64,000 nucleotides of DNA from contig CM034546.1 of assembly GCA_020055645.1 (NCBI GenBank), forward strand, positions 17,360,001-17,424,000. The letters are read 5' to 3'. Both the position numbers and the translations under genes were made by a program. Origin of the DNA: Tomocerus qinae (taxonomy: Eukaryota > Arthropoda > Collembola > Entomobryomorpha > Tomoceridae). Under the pieces are notes generated by a model. That model searched no databases and was not told where the DNA came from. It saw only the letters and a list, made by a program, of their open reading frames with translations. Below are positions 25,955 through 38,090 of this stretch, piece after piece (positions within the stretch are counted from its first letter, which is position 1; each line of letters opens with the position of its first letter).

Positions 25955-26304
25955 GACTGAAAGAACGATGCAATAAAATTAAACCGCCTTCGAAAATACT
26001 AGAGTAACATTTCAGCCAGTACCGTATTTAGAAGTCGATTTCGGAGGTGTCAATGACGCTATGCAATACACCCTGTGTACAAAATACCAGTTACCAATTA
26101 CCAGGAGTTGGTTTTTAATGGTATTTAATGTTAAATACTACGACACAAAAAGTAGTGTGGTAAATGGTATAAAAGGTAAAAATGAATGAGTTTGGGGACT
26201 ACACCCAATTTATATACTACTATTGAGAATCTTAGAATTTTGCCATAAAATTAAGCTTCAACGATAAGCAGGTTTAGTTATTACAAGTATAAGTTTTTAT
26301 TTAT
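25955..26304. other. Intergenic, nothing recognised
   Basis: Short AT-rich spacer. A TTACCAATTACCAGG-type sequence near 26090 is the only notable motif. Confidence 0.4.
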
Positions 26305-26440
26305 TCATCATATCATAACGGTCATGCATCGAAATTTTGTGTTTATCTAGGAACAATATACTATGGGTTATTATGTGATCCAATTCAGGTTTAGGGGAGT
26401 TAGGATCCAATTCGAATCGTAATGCGTAAAATAATGAAGT
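26305..26440 (-). pseudogene. P450 last-exon relic 1
   Basis: About 135 bp align with the 3' end of exon 7 of both P450 copies (shared ATCATAACGGTCATGCAT and AATTCAGGTTTAGGGGA), with many differences. No other exon is found next to it. It lies just downstream of the ionotropic receptor gene. Confidence 0.75.
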
Positions 26441-26561
26441 TGGTCACTTTTAATAGTTCTAGTTTATAATAAAATCAAACCCGAATGAATTTGAATGATG
26501 ACAAAATTTATTATCCAAACCAGGTGTGAATGTCATCCGCCGGAAAATCACGATTATCTCT

Positions 26562-28644
26562 TCATAAATCTCTGGCGAAGGATTTTAGTTTGTTTAGAAA
26601 TTTGACAATGTACAAATATATTTTTAGCAACAATTTACAGTGCCAGAACCTTTCCAGAAGAAGAGTGATGAATGATCCAAGTAGAAAGTATTCACAAGCG
26701 AAGAAAATAGTATGGATTTTCATGAACAGGTTTATTTGCAATGTCTCAGATTCTTCGTGTTTCAGTTTTGCATGGGATATTATGCTTTTTAAATCAAGAA
26801 CAAAATCCCGTTGTACCTTGAAATATTCTAGAAAACCTCTCTCTTGCATGCCTTGAAAATGTGATTTGAATTTATAACGGTAGCAAAATGCGAATTTATA
26901 AGACATTGGTTCATCGAGGTCTGTTTCCTTTACAGTCATACAACTTCCATCAGAAGATATTTCGGATGGTATTAAGGGCACAGCATAGTGACTTTGCTGT
27001 GAAACAGTAACATCAAATAGTTTCAATGAGAAGTTGGTCAACATTTTCTTATTAAACATCAAGTAGTCCATTCTAAAGTGTTCAGATGTTGCATTGAATT
27101 GCCAATCAAATTTGTAAACACTTGAATTCATTTTGTCCAGAATTTTATATTTTTTAAAGAATTCGCTTCTATGTTCATCCTGATCATAGTGTATGTCTTT
27201 CTCCAGGAACAACTTATATCCATTTTCCACGAGATCTTTAAAATCCACAAATTGCTTTCTGTCTGGTGGGGCAATAATCTCACTTGTTATCCACGTTTCA
27301 TACATAATGTTAAGTACAAATCCCATGGACACAATTACCAAGAACAAAATGTTTCTCCTTTTATTGGAAACTTCTTGATTTAAAAGGACGGCTATTGTGG
27401 ATACAAAAATAAACTCGAATTTCTTGTAGAAAGTAGAAATTCTAAAGCATAAAGCATAAAATGAAATTGGGACTGACGAAAATATCAGCAACCAGCAATA
27501 ATCATCAAATGTATTTTGAATCAAAACAGACAAAGGGACTCCGAGAAGTCGAGGGTTGGCTTCACAGTAAAATGGAATCAACTCTTGAAAGTGTTCAATG
27601 AAAACAGTTTCATACCATTTTACTTCATAAGTATATCTGTAAGACCGTAACATCCAAATGAACCCACGTCGGAGATGTTCTTCTTTTAGACTTTTTCCCT
27701 TGCTTCCATATTGCGCAGTAAAGTTCAATCTTACCGCCATCAATTCAATAGCTCTCACTGAATTTTTACAAATTCGATTTAAGCGATGAATTTTAGTCGT
27801 TGAATAGCCCACCCAGGCACTTCTACACAATGGCATTTCTTCAGGCCCATCGAACGAAAATTCGCCAAGCAGTCCACCAATTGGAAGACCATTAAGATTC
27901 CCGTTTAAAGTACTCCAAATTCTTTCCCATTCTCCTTCGGAGTCTGTTGTTTCAATTGGGTGAAGAGGTGACGTCTCATCGTTTGGATTGTAGAGAAATG
28001 TTGTGTGAATCGAATATTCGAGTCCAACTTTCATTGCAATTATAAAGAGAGGAGCCACCAATTCCCTAACGAAGTTTGATATGAGGAACTCTGGATTCAT
28101 CCATTCCATTTCATCTTTGATGATCATTATGAATCTCGAATCGAGCCGATTTGTTTCTTTTCCAAAATATTGGGTTAAATATTCTAACTTAGGATGTAGC
28201 CCCATGAGAATATTTACAGAACACAAACCACTGGAGAGATCCCGTGGATTATTCCAATGACGACCGAAGACAGTTATATTATATTTTGATGTTGCCAAGG
28301 TCCATGGTTGTCCATTTTGGTTAGACAGGATAAAATCTCTTTGCCATTCGGATTGATAAAAAGTGACCATGTTAAAATCACAATTACTATAGAACGACAA
28401 ATTTCGAAAGCAGTTAATGTTGTTTATGATAATAGAAATTAAAAATGGTACAATTGGAAATACATTTTAACACGTATTTTGCTGTTTTGTCTTCGCCAGT
28501 GAACGATGTCAAGTAAGATAGAGAATTTTCAGTTTTAAATAACGTCGCAATACATGTTGTGTGCCTAGCCAGAGAGTCGCCAACGAGGAAGCCAAAACTG
28601 AGGGTAAATAGCAAAATAGTAACCAGCGACTGTCAAATTTATAT
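26562..28644 (-). CDS. Divergent ionotropic receptor (iGluR-related)
   Basis: An uninterrupted minus-strand frame from about 28450 to 26562 encodes at least 600 residues. It shows a ligand-binding-like region, a membrane segment (YCWLLIFSSVPISFYALCF), a second hydrophobic stretch (FEFIFVSTIAVLL), a third (ILFLVIVSMGFVLNIMY followed by ETWITSEI, at the place of the SYTANLAAF-type motif), a second binding lobe, and a C-terminal membrane helix (IHTIFFACEYFLLGSFITLL). This is the order in ionotropic receptors, which act as chemosensory cation channels in arthropods. The 5' end is unclear: an upstream frame (28614-28414) encodes a signal-peptide-like start with no ATG, and no GT-AG junction joins it in frame. 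A TATATAAA box lies near 28637-28644. Possible starts are a missed exon, an indel, or ATG at about 28370. AATAAA at 26507-26512. Confidence 0.75.
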
Positions 28645-28817
28645 ACTGTAACTGTTAACCTCAAATTATAAATATGCCATGAAATTCATAATAGTCCCTA
28701 GTATTATTTAGATTGCTGGGTTTCCCTATTATTCATACACAGCTTTATGTTTAGGGCTTTACGTGTAGTGTTCGGTTTGAACTTTCTGGAAATTCAGTGT
28801 AGAAAAAGTTTTAATGA

Positions 28818-28961
28818 AGTTTCTTTTTTTTTATTGGAAACATCCTGGTTTAAAAAGATGGCTGTTGTGGATACAAAAATAAATTCTAATTTTTTGTAGA
28901 AAGTAGAAATTCTAAATCCTAAAGCATGAAATGAAATCGGGAATAACGAAAATATCAGTCA
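28818..28961 (-). pseudogene. Ionotropic receptor relic
   Basis: About 140 bp match the segment 27355-27485 of the neighbouring receptor (TTATTGGAAAC, GTTGTGGATACAAAAATAAA and GTAGAAAGTAGAAATTCTAAA are shared or nearly so). The rest of the gene is absent, so this is a partial duplicate. Confidence 0.75.
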
Positions 28962-29751
28962 TATTTAAAATTAAACGGGTTTTGCTGAAATTAAATGGGT
29001 TTTCACGGATTTTTTCATTCCAAAATGTAGTACATTGTGCTGGGGGCCTAGTAAATAATAAAATTAGAGTGTGGGACGATATTGACATTTATGGCACACC
29101 TGTAAAGGCAAAAATCACGCAATTAGTTGAACTACTGTATGGCGTACAGACATAACAGAAAACAGCTTTAGGAGAAATAAATTCAAACACGAATATTTAC
29201 TTGACATGGTTTATATACCATAACCAAAACATAAAGCAGCGGGTATAATTTAATAAATGTACAGCAATTACCGACGACAACATTTAACTGAAAATTAAGT
29301 TTATCACTAAAGACATTTATTTCCAGTAAAACGAGAAAGCTTGTGAGGATTAAATTACCAGATTGGAAATAAATGATTATTCTTTAGTGGTCTAACACAT
29401 AGATAAACTACAATATGAGATGTACTACTAAGTCCTGGCAACAAAAAAAGTTCATCAATAGCCCGTCCTTATTATTAGAAATAAATTCTATAGACACTGA
29501 TTTCGATATAAGTATCCTCCGATCATCAAATATTCATGTGCGTTTTGCCTTCGTATGTGGTAGAAGGTTGTGCTCCTGAGAAAACTTGCTGACCTCAATC
29601 GGTTTCTAAAAATACAATATAGGTCCTATTTTACAGCATGACTACCTTTGTATGATAGGAAAACATATTAGAATAATATTGTACATTAGTAAGTAACAAT
29701 ATGTTTTAAATTAAGTAAGTTAATTATTATTTGAATAAAATAATTATTATG
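28962..29751. other. Intergenic, nothing recognised
   Basis: A short open frame (28931-29155, +) has no recognisable family and no support as an exon. TAAATGTCT/ATTTATTTCCAG-type stretches near 29310 and 29370 form a weak inverted repeat. Confidence 0.4.
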
Positions 29752-30160
29752 CCTCAGGAATTCCAAAATGATAGCTTTAGCATAAGGGATTGCTATCCTT
29801 AGAATATGTTTTGTTAAAAATGTGTAATTTTATTTCATAAATGAAGCAAAAAATAATTGAGTTCCTTAGTTGAGTATTTTATGGCTTGGATACTAAACTA
29901 GGTTTAACTGGGTTGATTGCTGCGTAGCGCCAGTCAGCTAAGAGTCCATTTATGTCCACAAAATACGATTATACGAGCACCAGAGACCGTGTCAAGAATT
30001 ATGTGTTATCCTTTGCTGTGGCCGCCAGGGTAGGAAGTATAATGACGGAAGTCAGGATTAATGTATGGCCTAGAGTCACGTAAGAGTGGCACTCGATGTG
30101 TCAGCTTCGGCCAAAAATAGGCGAATACACTATGCATTATGTTGTTATCTACCGTATGGG
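29752..30160 (-). pseudogene. P450 relic 2 (parts of exons 6 and 7)
   Basis: 29752-29806 matches the start of P450 exon 7 with its acceptor. 30056-30160 matches exon 6, including the stretch around CACGTAAGAGTGG and the exon border ATGTTGT-ATCTA. Order and strand agree with the intact paralogues, so this is the remnant of a third gene copy. Confidence 0.7.
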
Positions 30161-30247
30161 ACATTTCGGACTATTTGGACCACTCATAAGGATTTAACAT
30201 GTAACAGTAATTTCCTCTTTTGAGGACAAAAATCTATGCAGAACTTT

Positions 30248-30632
30248 TACATACAGGGGTACCCACTAGTCGTGCACGCATAGTTTGTGTTAATAACTTG
30301 AGAACCAGGGCAGCTAGAGACAAATGGTTACCACCGTTGGAAAGAGGAGATTCCAACTTAAAGATTGGTGTATCATACGTAATGATTGGAATGATTTTTC
30401 GGGTCAAAAAATTTAATTCATTAAAAAAAAATTTTAATACATTGCGGGAGTAGCACATTTTTACAAATAGAATTAATTTTTTTGACCCGAAATATCATTT
30501 CAATCATTATGTATGATACACCAATCTTTAAGTTAGAATTTCTTCTTTCCAACAGTGGTAACCATTTGTCTCTAGCTACTGGTTCTCAAGTTCTCAACTG
30601 GGCGTGCACGACTAGTGGGTCACCCGTACATA
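30248..30632. mobile_element. Long-TIR MITE with likely 6-bp duplication
   Basis: 30254-30626 consists of two inverted arms of about 170 bp with ends CAGGGGTACCCACTAGTCGT and ACGACTAGTGGGTCACCCG, separated by about 30 bp. TACATA flanks both sides (30248-30253 and 30627-30632). No coding capacity. Confidence 0.8.
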
Positions 30633-31649
30633 GCGTATTTACGACATAATTAATGCCTTTCCATCCACTTTTCATTTTCCTAATACCAGGTTGTAGTTTA
30701 AATTAATGAATTATTTGTAGTTCAAATTATTAAATTATTTGTAATTCAAATTATTGTGGGTGTGGTATATAGAATTGTTTCTGAATAATGAATGAACGTT
30801 GTTTTTTTATTTTTGTTGAATTTGACAGCATAATGTGTCTTCGATCTTGGTTGATTTGGTGACGCTGCTGTAAAAAATTTCATCGTCAAACTTTTCTGGA
30901 AAAAACCACTTGTATTGGTACATAATTTCTTCAGTTGAGTTGCTGACAAGACTTCGGGTCTCTAGATGTGTATCGTGTTGTGAAATTATATCGCAAATAT
31001 ATGACCAAATAAGGTCTCAGCTGCTTAATTCTTCCCAATTTTTTTAATTTCTGGTGGAGCTTTAAGAATCCTATCTATAAACGGTTTAAAAGACCACGAA
31101 TACTGTTTGAAATCAGCGTTATTAATACCTTATTATAGTCTTTGGTACCTGCAACCTTTAGGCTAAATTTCAATTTACCATTTGTATCAATCTTATACTT
31201 TACAATTGAATGTGGTACTACTAAAAGGAGACTGTTCGGAAACTATCAAAATATTATTTTAAAATCTATAAATCGAATAAATGCATTCGAAGAATTAACC
31301 GACAGCCGACATACACATACACAAATCCTTACGAGATCTGGAGAATTGTAACCAGCGGCCGAAGCCCCAAACAGTGTACCATTTTGACCATCTAGTCGAC
31401 TAAAATGGTTGAAATGGCTAGTGGTCAAAAATCGTGACTTCACATAAAGTGAGAGGAGTTATCTTACTATTTGACCAATATTGGTTTAACTATTGAGTCA
31501 GTATGTTAATCTGTATGTTACAAGAAAATGAAAGAAATTGGAACAATATATCATACAAGTGGCAAAAAATTGTACCATGTATTTTGACGAGTTTTCCGAA
31601 AGTTCGCATGCCAAATACGTCTCTAAGTGAATGGTTATAACAGGGCCCT
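30633..31649. other. Intergenic, short tandem repeat only
   Basis: At 30693-30757 a unit of about 23 bp built on TTATTTGTAGTTCAAA is repeated about three times. No gene is supported. Confidence 0.45.
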
Positions 31650-31998
31650 TTATGAGATATGAAAAAATTAATAGATATTTGTTTTTTTGTTATCCGTTAT
31701 TTAATCAGATTGAAATACATCCTAAACCAAACACGATTATACAATTGAAATACTAATATAAGTAAAATGGACATTCAGCATCTACCTAAACCTTTTCATC
31801 GTTTGTTTTGTTTAATCCTTGAAAGAGTTTACACGTGGATCTAATTAGGTCACACAGACGCAGACTGTGGAATATGAATATATATAATGTCTTCCAAGGT
31901 AGAAAAAGGTGGATTAGGAATCATATGGTAAAATTAAGTGCTGAAAGTCCCTTATTTTATATTTCTAGTATAAACATGCAGATGTATTTAATGTTCAT

Positions 31999-34278
31999 CT
32001 AGTGTTGATTCACTAATGCTGGAGCCACCTGGGCGGTGTCTGAAATTATAGAAAAGTAGTTAAGGTGATTGATTAAAATTCAGTTAATTCAGAAATATTT
32101 AAAACACTCACTTCCACCAAACCCGCTGCCGTGTTGATTTACTAAGGATGGAGCAATCTGGGCAGTGTCTGAAATTATAGACATAACCTTTTTGTAACAA
32201 ATAGGATTTTTGAAATGTCAGATATATTTAATGAACACTTACTGTGACCAAAAGTAGAACGCTTATGTTGATTCACCAATGCTGGAGCAACTTGGGCGGT
32301 ATCTGAAATTGAAGACGTAATTAAGATTTTTGATTAAAATTCAGTTAACTTAGAAATATTTAAAACACTCACTTCCACCAAAACCGCTACCGTGTTGATT
32401 TACTAATGATGGAGCAACCTGTGCGGTGTCTAAATTATGAAATTACAAACATAGTTGTTATTTAGCAAATAAGATTTTTGAAATATCAAAAATATTTTTT
32501 GAACACTTACTGTGACCAAAAGTAGAACGCTTATGTTGATTCACCAATGCTGGAGCAACTTGGGCGGTGTCTGAAATTGAAAACGTAATTAAGATGTTTA
32601 ATTAAAATACAGTTAATTCAGAAATATTTAAAAAACTCACTTCCACCAAAACCGCTACCGTGTTGATTCTCTAATGATGGAGCCACCTGGGCGGTGTCTG
32701 AAATTAGGGACAAAATTATTATGTAACAGATAAGATTTTTGAAATATCAGAAATATTTTTTCAACACTTACTGTGACCAAAAGTAGAGCGCTTATGTTGA
32801 TTTACTAATGTTGGGACAACCTGTGCTGTGTCTGAAATTATAGAGACGTAGTTAAGATTTTTGATTAAAATTCAGCTACTTCGGAAATATTTAAAGAAAC
32901 ACTCACTTCCACCAAAACCTTGATTCACTAATGATGGAGCAACCTGGGCGGTGTCTGAAATTATGGAGACGCAATTAAGGTGTTTGTTAAAATTCAATTA
33001 CCGTAATTTACTAATTAGTTGACCAGGCTCAACCATGGTTTCGGCTATACCATTCATACGAAAAATAAATAGATGACCCCGTGGGGGGGGTGTCAACTTA
33101 AACGAAGAGGGTCAATTATTGTTTCAAGACGAATAGAATTCTAAATTTTTTCTTACTTTTTTCACTTAGCTTTTTTAAATGAATAGAAATGGAAATGTCA
33201 AATGGGGGAAATGTAAAGTAAACTAAAAATATTAAGGATATATTTGCTTATAGGTAGTCTAACGAATTGTGGCATTTGCACTTTCTTAGATAAAAATCGA
33301 TTTACCTCTACTAATTTGGCTGTCGAAGTCTAATTAGATTTTGCGAAACATTTATTTGTGCTGCTACTTTATGTATATGCCGTTTGGTTTGCTAAATTGT
33401 CGCGATTATCGCTAATCTTGACTTCTCTCGAATGAGAATTGTATTTTAATGGTATTTTAAGAGTAGCTTTGGATACGACCTTCTGAGGTAGAGATTTTCA
33501 CCAAATTGATAGTTTCTTGACTTAAAGTAAGCTACAGCAATTGAATAATATTACCTTATAGTCTCAATAAATCCTAATTTCCAATTTATCACATTTTCCA
33601 TGCAAGTTTTTCCATACTCAAATATATGTATACTTACTAGTATGTCATATAATCTCCCACTTTGCAAAATAGGGGGGTCAATTATTTCGAGGAGAGTCAA
33701 CTAGTGTTTGAAGGCACTTGTTAAAGTGAAAATATAATAGTTGAGTCAGAGGGAGTCAACTATTTTGAACAGGGTGAATTAATTCGGAAATACGGTAATT
33801 CAGAAATATTTAAAGAAACACTCACTTCCACCAAAACCGCCGCCGTGTTGATTCACTAATGATGGAGCAACCTGGACGGTGTCTAAAAATTATGGACATA
33901 ATTATTTTGTAACAAATAAGATTTTGAAATTTCAGAAATATCTAATGAACACTTACTGTGACCAAAAGAACGCTTATGTTGATTCACTAATGCTGGAGCA
34001 ACCTGGGCGGTGTCTGCAATTACAGAGACGTAGTTAAGATTTTTGAATAAAACTCAGTTAATTCAGAAATATTTAAAGAAGCACTCACTTCCACCAAAAC
34101 CGCTGCCGTGTTGATTTACTAATGATGGAGCAACCTGGGCGGTGTCTGAAATTATGAACATAATTATTATGAAACAATAAACATTTTTGATTATAGAAAT
34201 ATTCGTACACTTACTGCGGGAATGTACTTCTATAGCAGCTAAAGCTATAATAACGAGACACATCAGCAGCTTGAACAT
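31999..34278 (-). CDS. Secreted exon-repeat precursor B (12 exons)
   Basis: Minus-strand exons: 34215-34278, 34089-34145, 33957-34013, 33826-33882, 32907-32954, 32772-32831, 32641-32697, 32511-32570, 32373-32429, 32243-32302, 32112-32168 and 31999-32039. They sum to 675 bp, 224 residues with no break, the same total as gene A. Signal peptide MFKLLMCLVIIALAAIEVHS is followed by eleven repeats, one per exon, typically NTAQVAPSLVNQHGSGFGG alternating with NTAQVAPALVNQHKRSTFGH. One exon is short (48 bp; QGFGG tail) and the last gives NTAQVAPALVNQH and stop. All introns are phase 1. The alternation of Gly-rich and KRSTFGH types is more regular than in gene A, which suggests two-exon units have been duplicated. 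Intron 4 is enlarged by a transposon (33001-33795). No known family is recognised. Confidence 0.88.
33001..33795. mobile_element. Tc1/mariner-like MITE inside an intron
   Basis: Ends CCGTAATTTACTAATTAGTT and the imperfect complement ending GAAATACGG bound 795 bp, with TA on both sides (32999-33000 and 33796-33797). Removing it would restore an intron like its siblings (ATTCA-TTAATTCAGAAATATT). Internal GTCAA(C/T)TA motifs recur. No transposase. Confidence 0.8.
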
Positions 34279-34815
34279 GTTGACGATTAGCTTTCTGTGA
34301 CGATGTAATTAAATAAGACAATGTGATCAATATTTGAATTGAGGTAAACTTCTAAAGATTCTAAGAGCTTTTATACTGTTTATGCAGTGTAATTTTAGGT
34401 AATTAGGAAAATCTTCAATTAGGTGGGAAACACATAATAAATTGCGTGAGTTAGTTTGAGCCTTACCGACACCCAACTCCATAATTAGTTAGTTTCAGAG
34501 AGATCAATTAAGATGAAGCGAAGTTTACTACGAAATAATTAATATAAAGCACATGATAATGTAGCTAATGATATACCTTTCCGTACTATGTTGTCTATGT
34601 GCTAATTGCTACATTGTTTTTCTTGCAATGCTAAGCGACAACAGATCATTACTGTCACACTTATTATGACACTCCTTTCATATCAAAAAAGTTAACATAT
34701 TTAGACATTCGAACCAACACAAATACTTATGAAAGTTCTTGAAGTTAATAACAAAAATTTTAGCATATAGTTAACTCTATAAACTTTTAGCCAGTCTTCT
34801 TAGTCAGATTGGGCT
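34279..34815 (-). promoter_or_regulatory. Conserved 5' region of precursor gene B
   Basis: TATAAAAGCT (34366-34375, minus strand) lies about 90 bp before the ATG, as in gene A, and the following about 440 bp align with the gene A flank, including TTAGGAAAATCTTCAAT and GTGGGAAACACAT. Confidence 0.6.
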
Positions 34816-35640
34816 GTGCATTTTTCTGTTTGTTTGTATCGCAATAATCACAAATGACTGCGATACTAATATTAGACGTAAGAATTCAAAAAAGACTGAT
34901 AGGAGCAATTTCTATAAACATTAGGTAAACATTTGACATAATATTATACTTTTTGCATAAAGATATTAACATTTCAAAATTACAAGCACACTTGTTTGTT
35001 ACGTTGATTGATGATTTGGGGTTTTGCTACCCAAAAACCCACACAATAACCCAAAAACCCGGGTTTTTAGGGTTTTCATGCCCTGCAAGCACTTTCATTG
35101 TAACGTAACATCACGATGAAAATGTGTTCACCGGACTATTATAGAAAGGGCTCCTGTTAGTCTTTTTTGAAGTTTTTGAACACAAGAACACACTTTTTGG
35201 TGGACTGGATCTGGAATCGAATTTTCGAATTATATCTTAAGTGGAATTTACGATAATTACTATTATCAAATCTATCTATTCAAACATAGATAAATATTAT
35301 TACGATAGTTTTATCATAATGTTTTCCTAAGATTGTAAGACGGTAAAATACGGCACCCATTACCTATAATGGAATCGGGTTGACGTGGTACCCTAAGTAA
35401 CAGAGTACAAAGTCAATATTAGGGAACCGGGCGAACAAGCAGCCCTCAAATACAAAGAAATAAGAATTTGTGACATTAAAATTGTCTGATTACGTGTCAT
35501 ATCAACCCGATTTTTTGCTTGAATAAGCTTGCAAAAACCTCAAAGTTAGGATGCGTAAGGTGCGTACTTACGACTATCTCGTCAATATACGATCGTAAAA
35601 CTTTCATCAAGAATACGAACCAAAGGAATAAACATATTAA
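34816..35640. other. Intergenic with transposon debris
   Basis: At 35020-35100 AACCC/GGGTTTTT-rich sequence ends CCCTGCAAG, like a decayed end of the hAT-like family at 57039. AATCGGGTTGA (about 35371) and TCAACCCGATT (about 35490) are inverted, possibly a small MITE. No gene. Confidence 0.4.
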
Positions 35641-35857
35641 GGGTCTACCCGCATTGCTTGCATAGTCCCAAAACAGAGATCTTTTCTTTGAGCATAGCGG
35701 AGTGGGCTGTCAATCACGACTGATGGAAATAGTTCGCTCTACCAAAAATTGAAAAAATTCTCTATAAATTCCAACTGGTTGTTTACATTTATACTATTCC
35801 ACTCACATATGCACATAATATATACCACATGATCTATGAAGGTACGCGGGTAGACCC
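35641..35857. mobile_element. Small MITE, ends GGGTCTACCCGC
   Basis: GGGTCTACCCGC at 35641 and its exact complement at 35846-35857 bound 217 bp, and similarity continues a further dozen bases inward. No target duplication is evident. Confidence 0.6.
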
Positions 35858-35958
35858 CTGTTATTACCATTATTAACTAGTTCAAACCTAGCATTTGTTT
35901 GATTTCATAATTTATTTTTGACGGCAATGGCTATATATTCAAATATCTTTATTTAAAA

Positions 35959-36915
35959 AGTGAACCCAGCTAAGGGGGCAAATCTAGCACTCAAGAGAAA
36001 TTCAGCAGGCCACCCATCACAGTAATAAAAACAATTTCAAAAACATCCCATTAGGTTGTTAACTTTGTAAATACAAAGCACAATTAAATTAATACACCTT
36101 TATTTTCTACAGTGGTTGGAAAAATTAGCTGCAGCCCCAACTTCCTGATAAAAAGGAATTTCCTACACCAAAATAATAACTGTAGATAGTAGCATCAAAT
36201 ATAGGGAACAATGAAAGACTATTTCCGAAAAAACTCCCACAAAGTTACCAAAACTTTTAAAATCGAAAAAATAAGATTCCCTCTATGATTTTGGAAAAAC
36301 GTTCAAATCCCATGAGTACAACTTACGAATAAATATTTTTAAAGAATAGTTAATTACCCAGTGCTGTTATTTAATTCTACAAAAAGATATCCCAACTGGC
36401 ACAAAGGAATTAAGAGGGTAGTAAAAAGTAAACCTAGCTCTATTAAAAAATGTTGAATAAGTTTTTCGATATTATAGCAGAACCAATTTGGGTTAGAAGT
36501 TTTGAAATGCTATTTAATACGCACATTACGATCATTACGAAATGTTCCCTTTCGCTAATCATTTCCATTCGATCCCCAGTCACCATTCAACCTTCTTATG
36601 TAAACTATTATTATTTAGATGTTATAACAATAATATGAAACGACTCATTTCGTTGGTTTAGAGGAATTGGGCTTGCGCATTTTACTTTTTTTGCTTTTAA
36701 GGAGCCTGCATATATTCCGTGTGCAGTTGATGGGAGGAGGGGATACCCAAAAGTGTTGCAGTCAGCACTTGCGTTACACATGTGGGAGGGGGTTTTGCTT
36801 TACGTAATATATGCAGGTTCCCTAGGTTCTCCCTACCACACGTACATACATACATATATATATATAAATATATATAGACAGGTAAATTTTTCAAGTCTGC
36901 GATTATATATAGAGA
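35959..36915 (+). mobile_element. Interspersed repeat family X, copy 1
   Basis: 957 bp match, in inverse orientation, the copy at 54294-55362. The unit starts AGTGAACCCAGCTAAGG and ends near TTATATATAGAGAT. Long identical stretches show that both copies are young. This copy has about 148 bp that copy 2 lacks and does not have copy 2's palindrome. Coding capacity and terminal inverted repeats are not apparent, so the class is unknown. Confidence 0.8.
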
Positions 36916-37142
36916 TATTCAAGGTTTCGGTTTTATGGTTTTAGTTTTTTCAACCTTCTTATTTCAAACGTCAAACAATTTTTTTAAAAATAATCACACA
37001 TTTTTAACAATTTCTACAGTATAAGCTAAAATAATAATATTTGGATTTTCAAAGCGATCTAAATTTTAATCAAGCCGTATTAACCTATAACAATGTTAAG
37101 CTCTATTATACAAATAATAACTGAAATTGTTTTAATTTTTTC

Positions 37143-38010
37143 TTTGCTTTGAAATTGTTAGTGCTGTAAAAGCATCGCTTGACTAAAAAGAAACGGGTAC
37201 CGAGTTTAAAACAGTTGTCCAAGCTTTACTCAAATCAATTTAGTTATCTGTACCGATTGGATAATGCTTTTAATTTTCTTAGTATTAAAATAGCATTAGA
37301 TTATTTATTGGTAGCTGAATTTATGTATGTTCTTCATATATTTAAATCCAATTCGTTAATCTCATTAAGAGCAGATGTAGGGGTTAAAACTGGTGCAACG
37401 ATTCAATAAAAATCTACCCACAAATTGTTTTATTTTTCATTGCTTTGAAATTGTTAGTTCTGTAATAGCACCAATTGACTAAAAAAAACAAGCATCGAGT
37501 TTAAAACAGTTGACCAAGCTTTACTCAAATCAATTTTGTTATCTGTACCGATTGGATAATGTTTTAAATTTGGTAGCATTAAAATAGCATTAGATTATTT
37601 ATTGGTAGCTAAATTTATGTATGATCTTCGTATATTTAAATCCAATTCGTTAAACTCATTAAGAGCAGATGTAGGGGTTAAAACTGGTTCAACGATTCAA
37701 TAAAAATCTACCCACAAATTGTTTTATTTTTCATTGCTTTGAAATTGTTGGTGCTGTAATAGCATCGCTTGACTAAAAGAAACAAGCACCGAGTTTAAAA
37801 CAGTTGTCCAAGCTTTACTCAAAATCAATTTAGTTATCTGTACCGATTAGATAATGCTTTGATTTTGATAGTGTTAAAATAGCATTACCTATATTATTTA
37901 TTGGTAGCTGAATCTACGTATATTCTACTTTAAACCCAATTCGTTAATCTTATTAAGAGCAATTGTAGGGGTTAAAATCTGGTTCAACGATTATAGTAAT
38001 TTTCATAGTA
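37143..38010. repeat. Three tandem copies of an about 295-bp unit
   Basis: Units start at TGCTTTGAAATTGTTAGTGC near 37145, 37441 and 37735. They share GTTTAAAACAGTTG-CCAAGC and AGAGCAGATGTAGGGGTTAA. Scattered stops and shifts between copies show they are not coding. Confidence 0.85.
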
Positions 38011-38090
38011 ATAGAGTATAGATTAATAAAATAATAATAATGGAGTAATAATAGAATAATAAATGAATAGATTTTCAAATTTTAAGTTTT

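Noticed and set aside
31142-31443. Frames on both strands between the P450 relic and precursor B
   Set aside because: Mutually overlapping, no start context, no homology seen.
36450-36944. Short frames inside family X copies (also 54173-54649)
   Set aside because: The frames differ between the two copies and have no domain similarity, so they are treated as non-coding transposon sequence.
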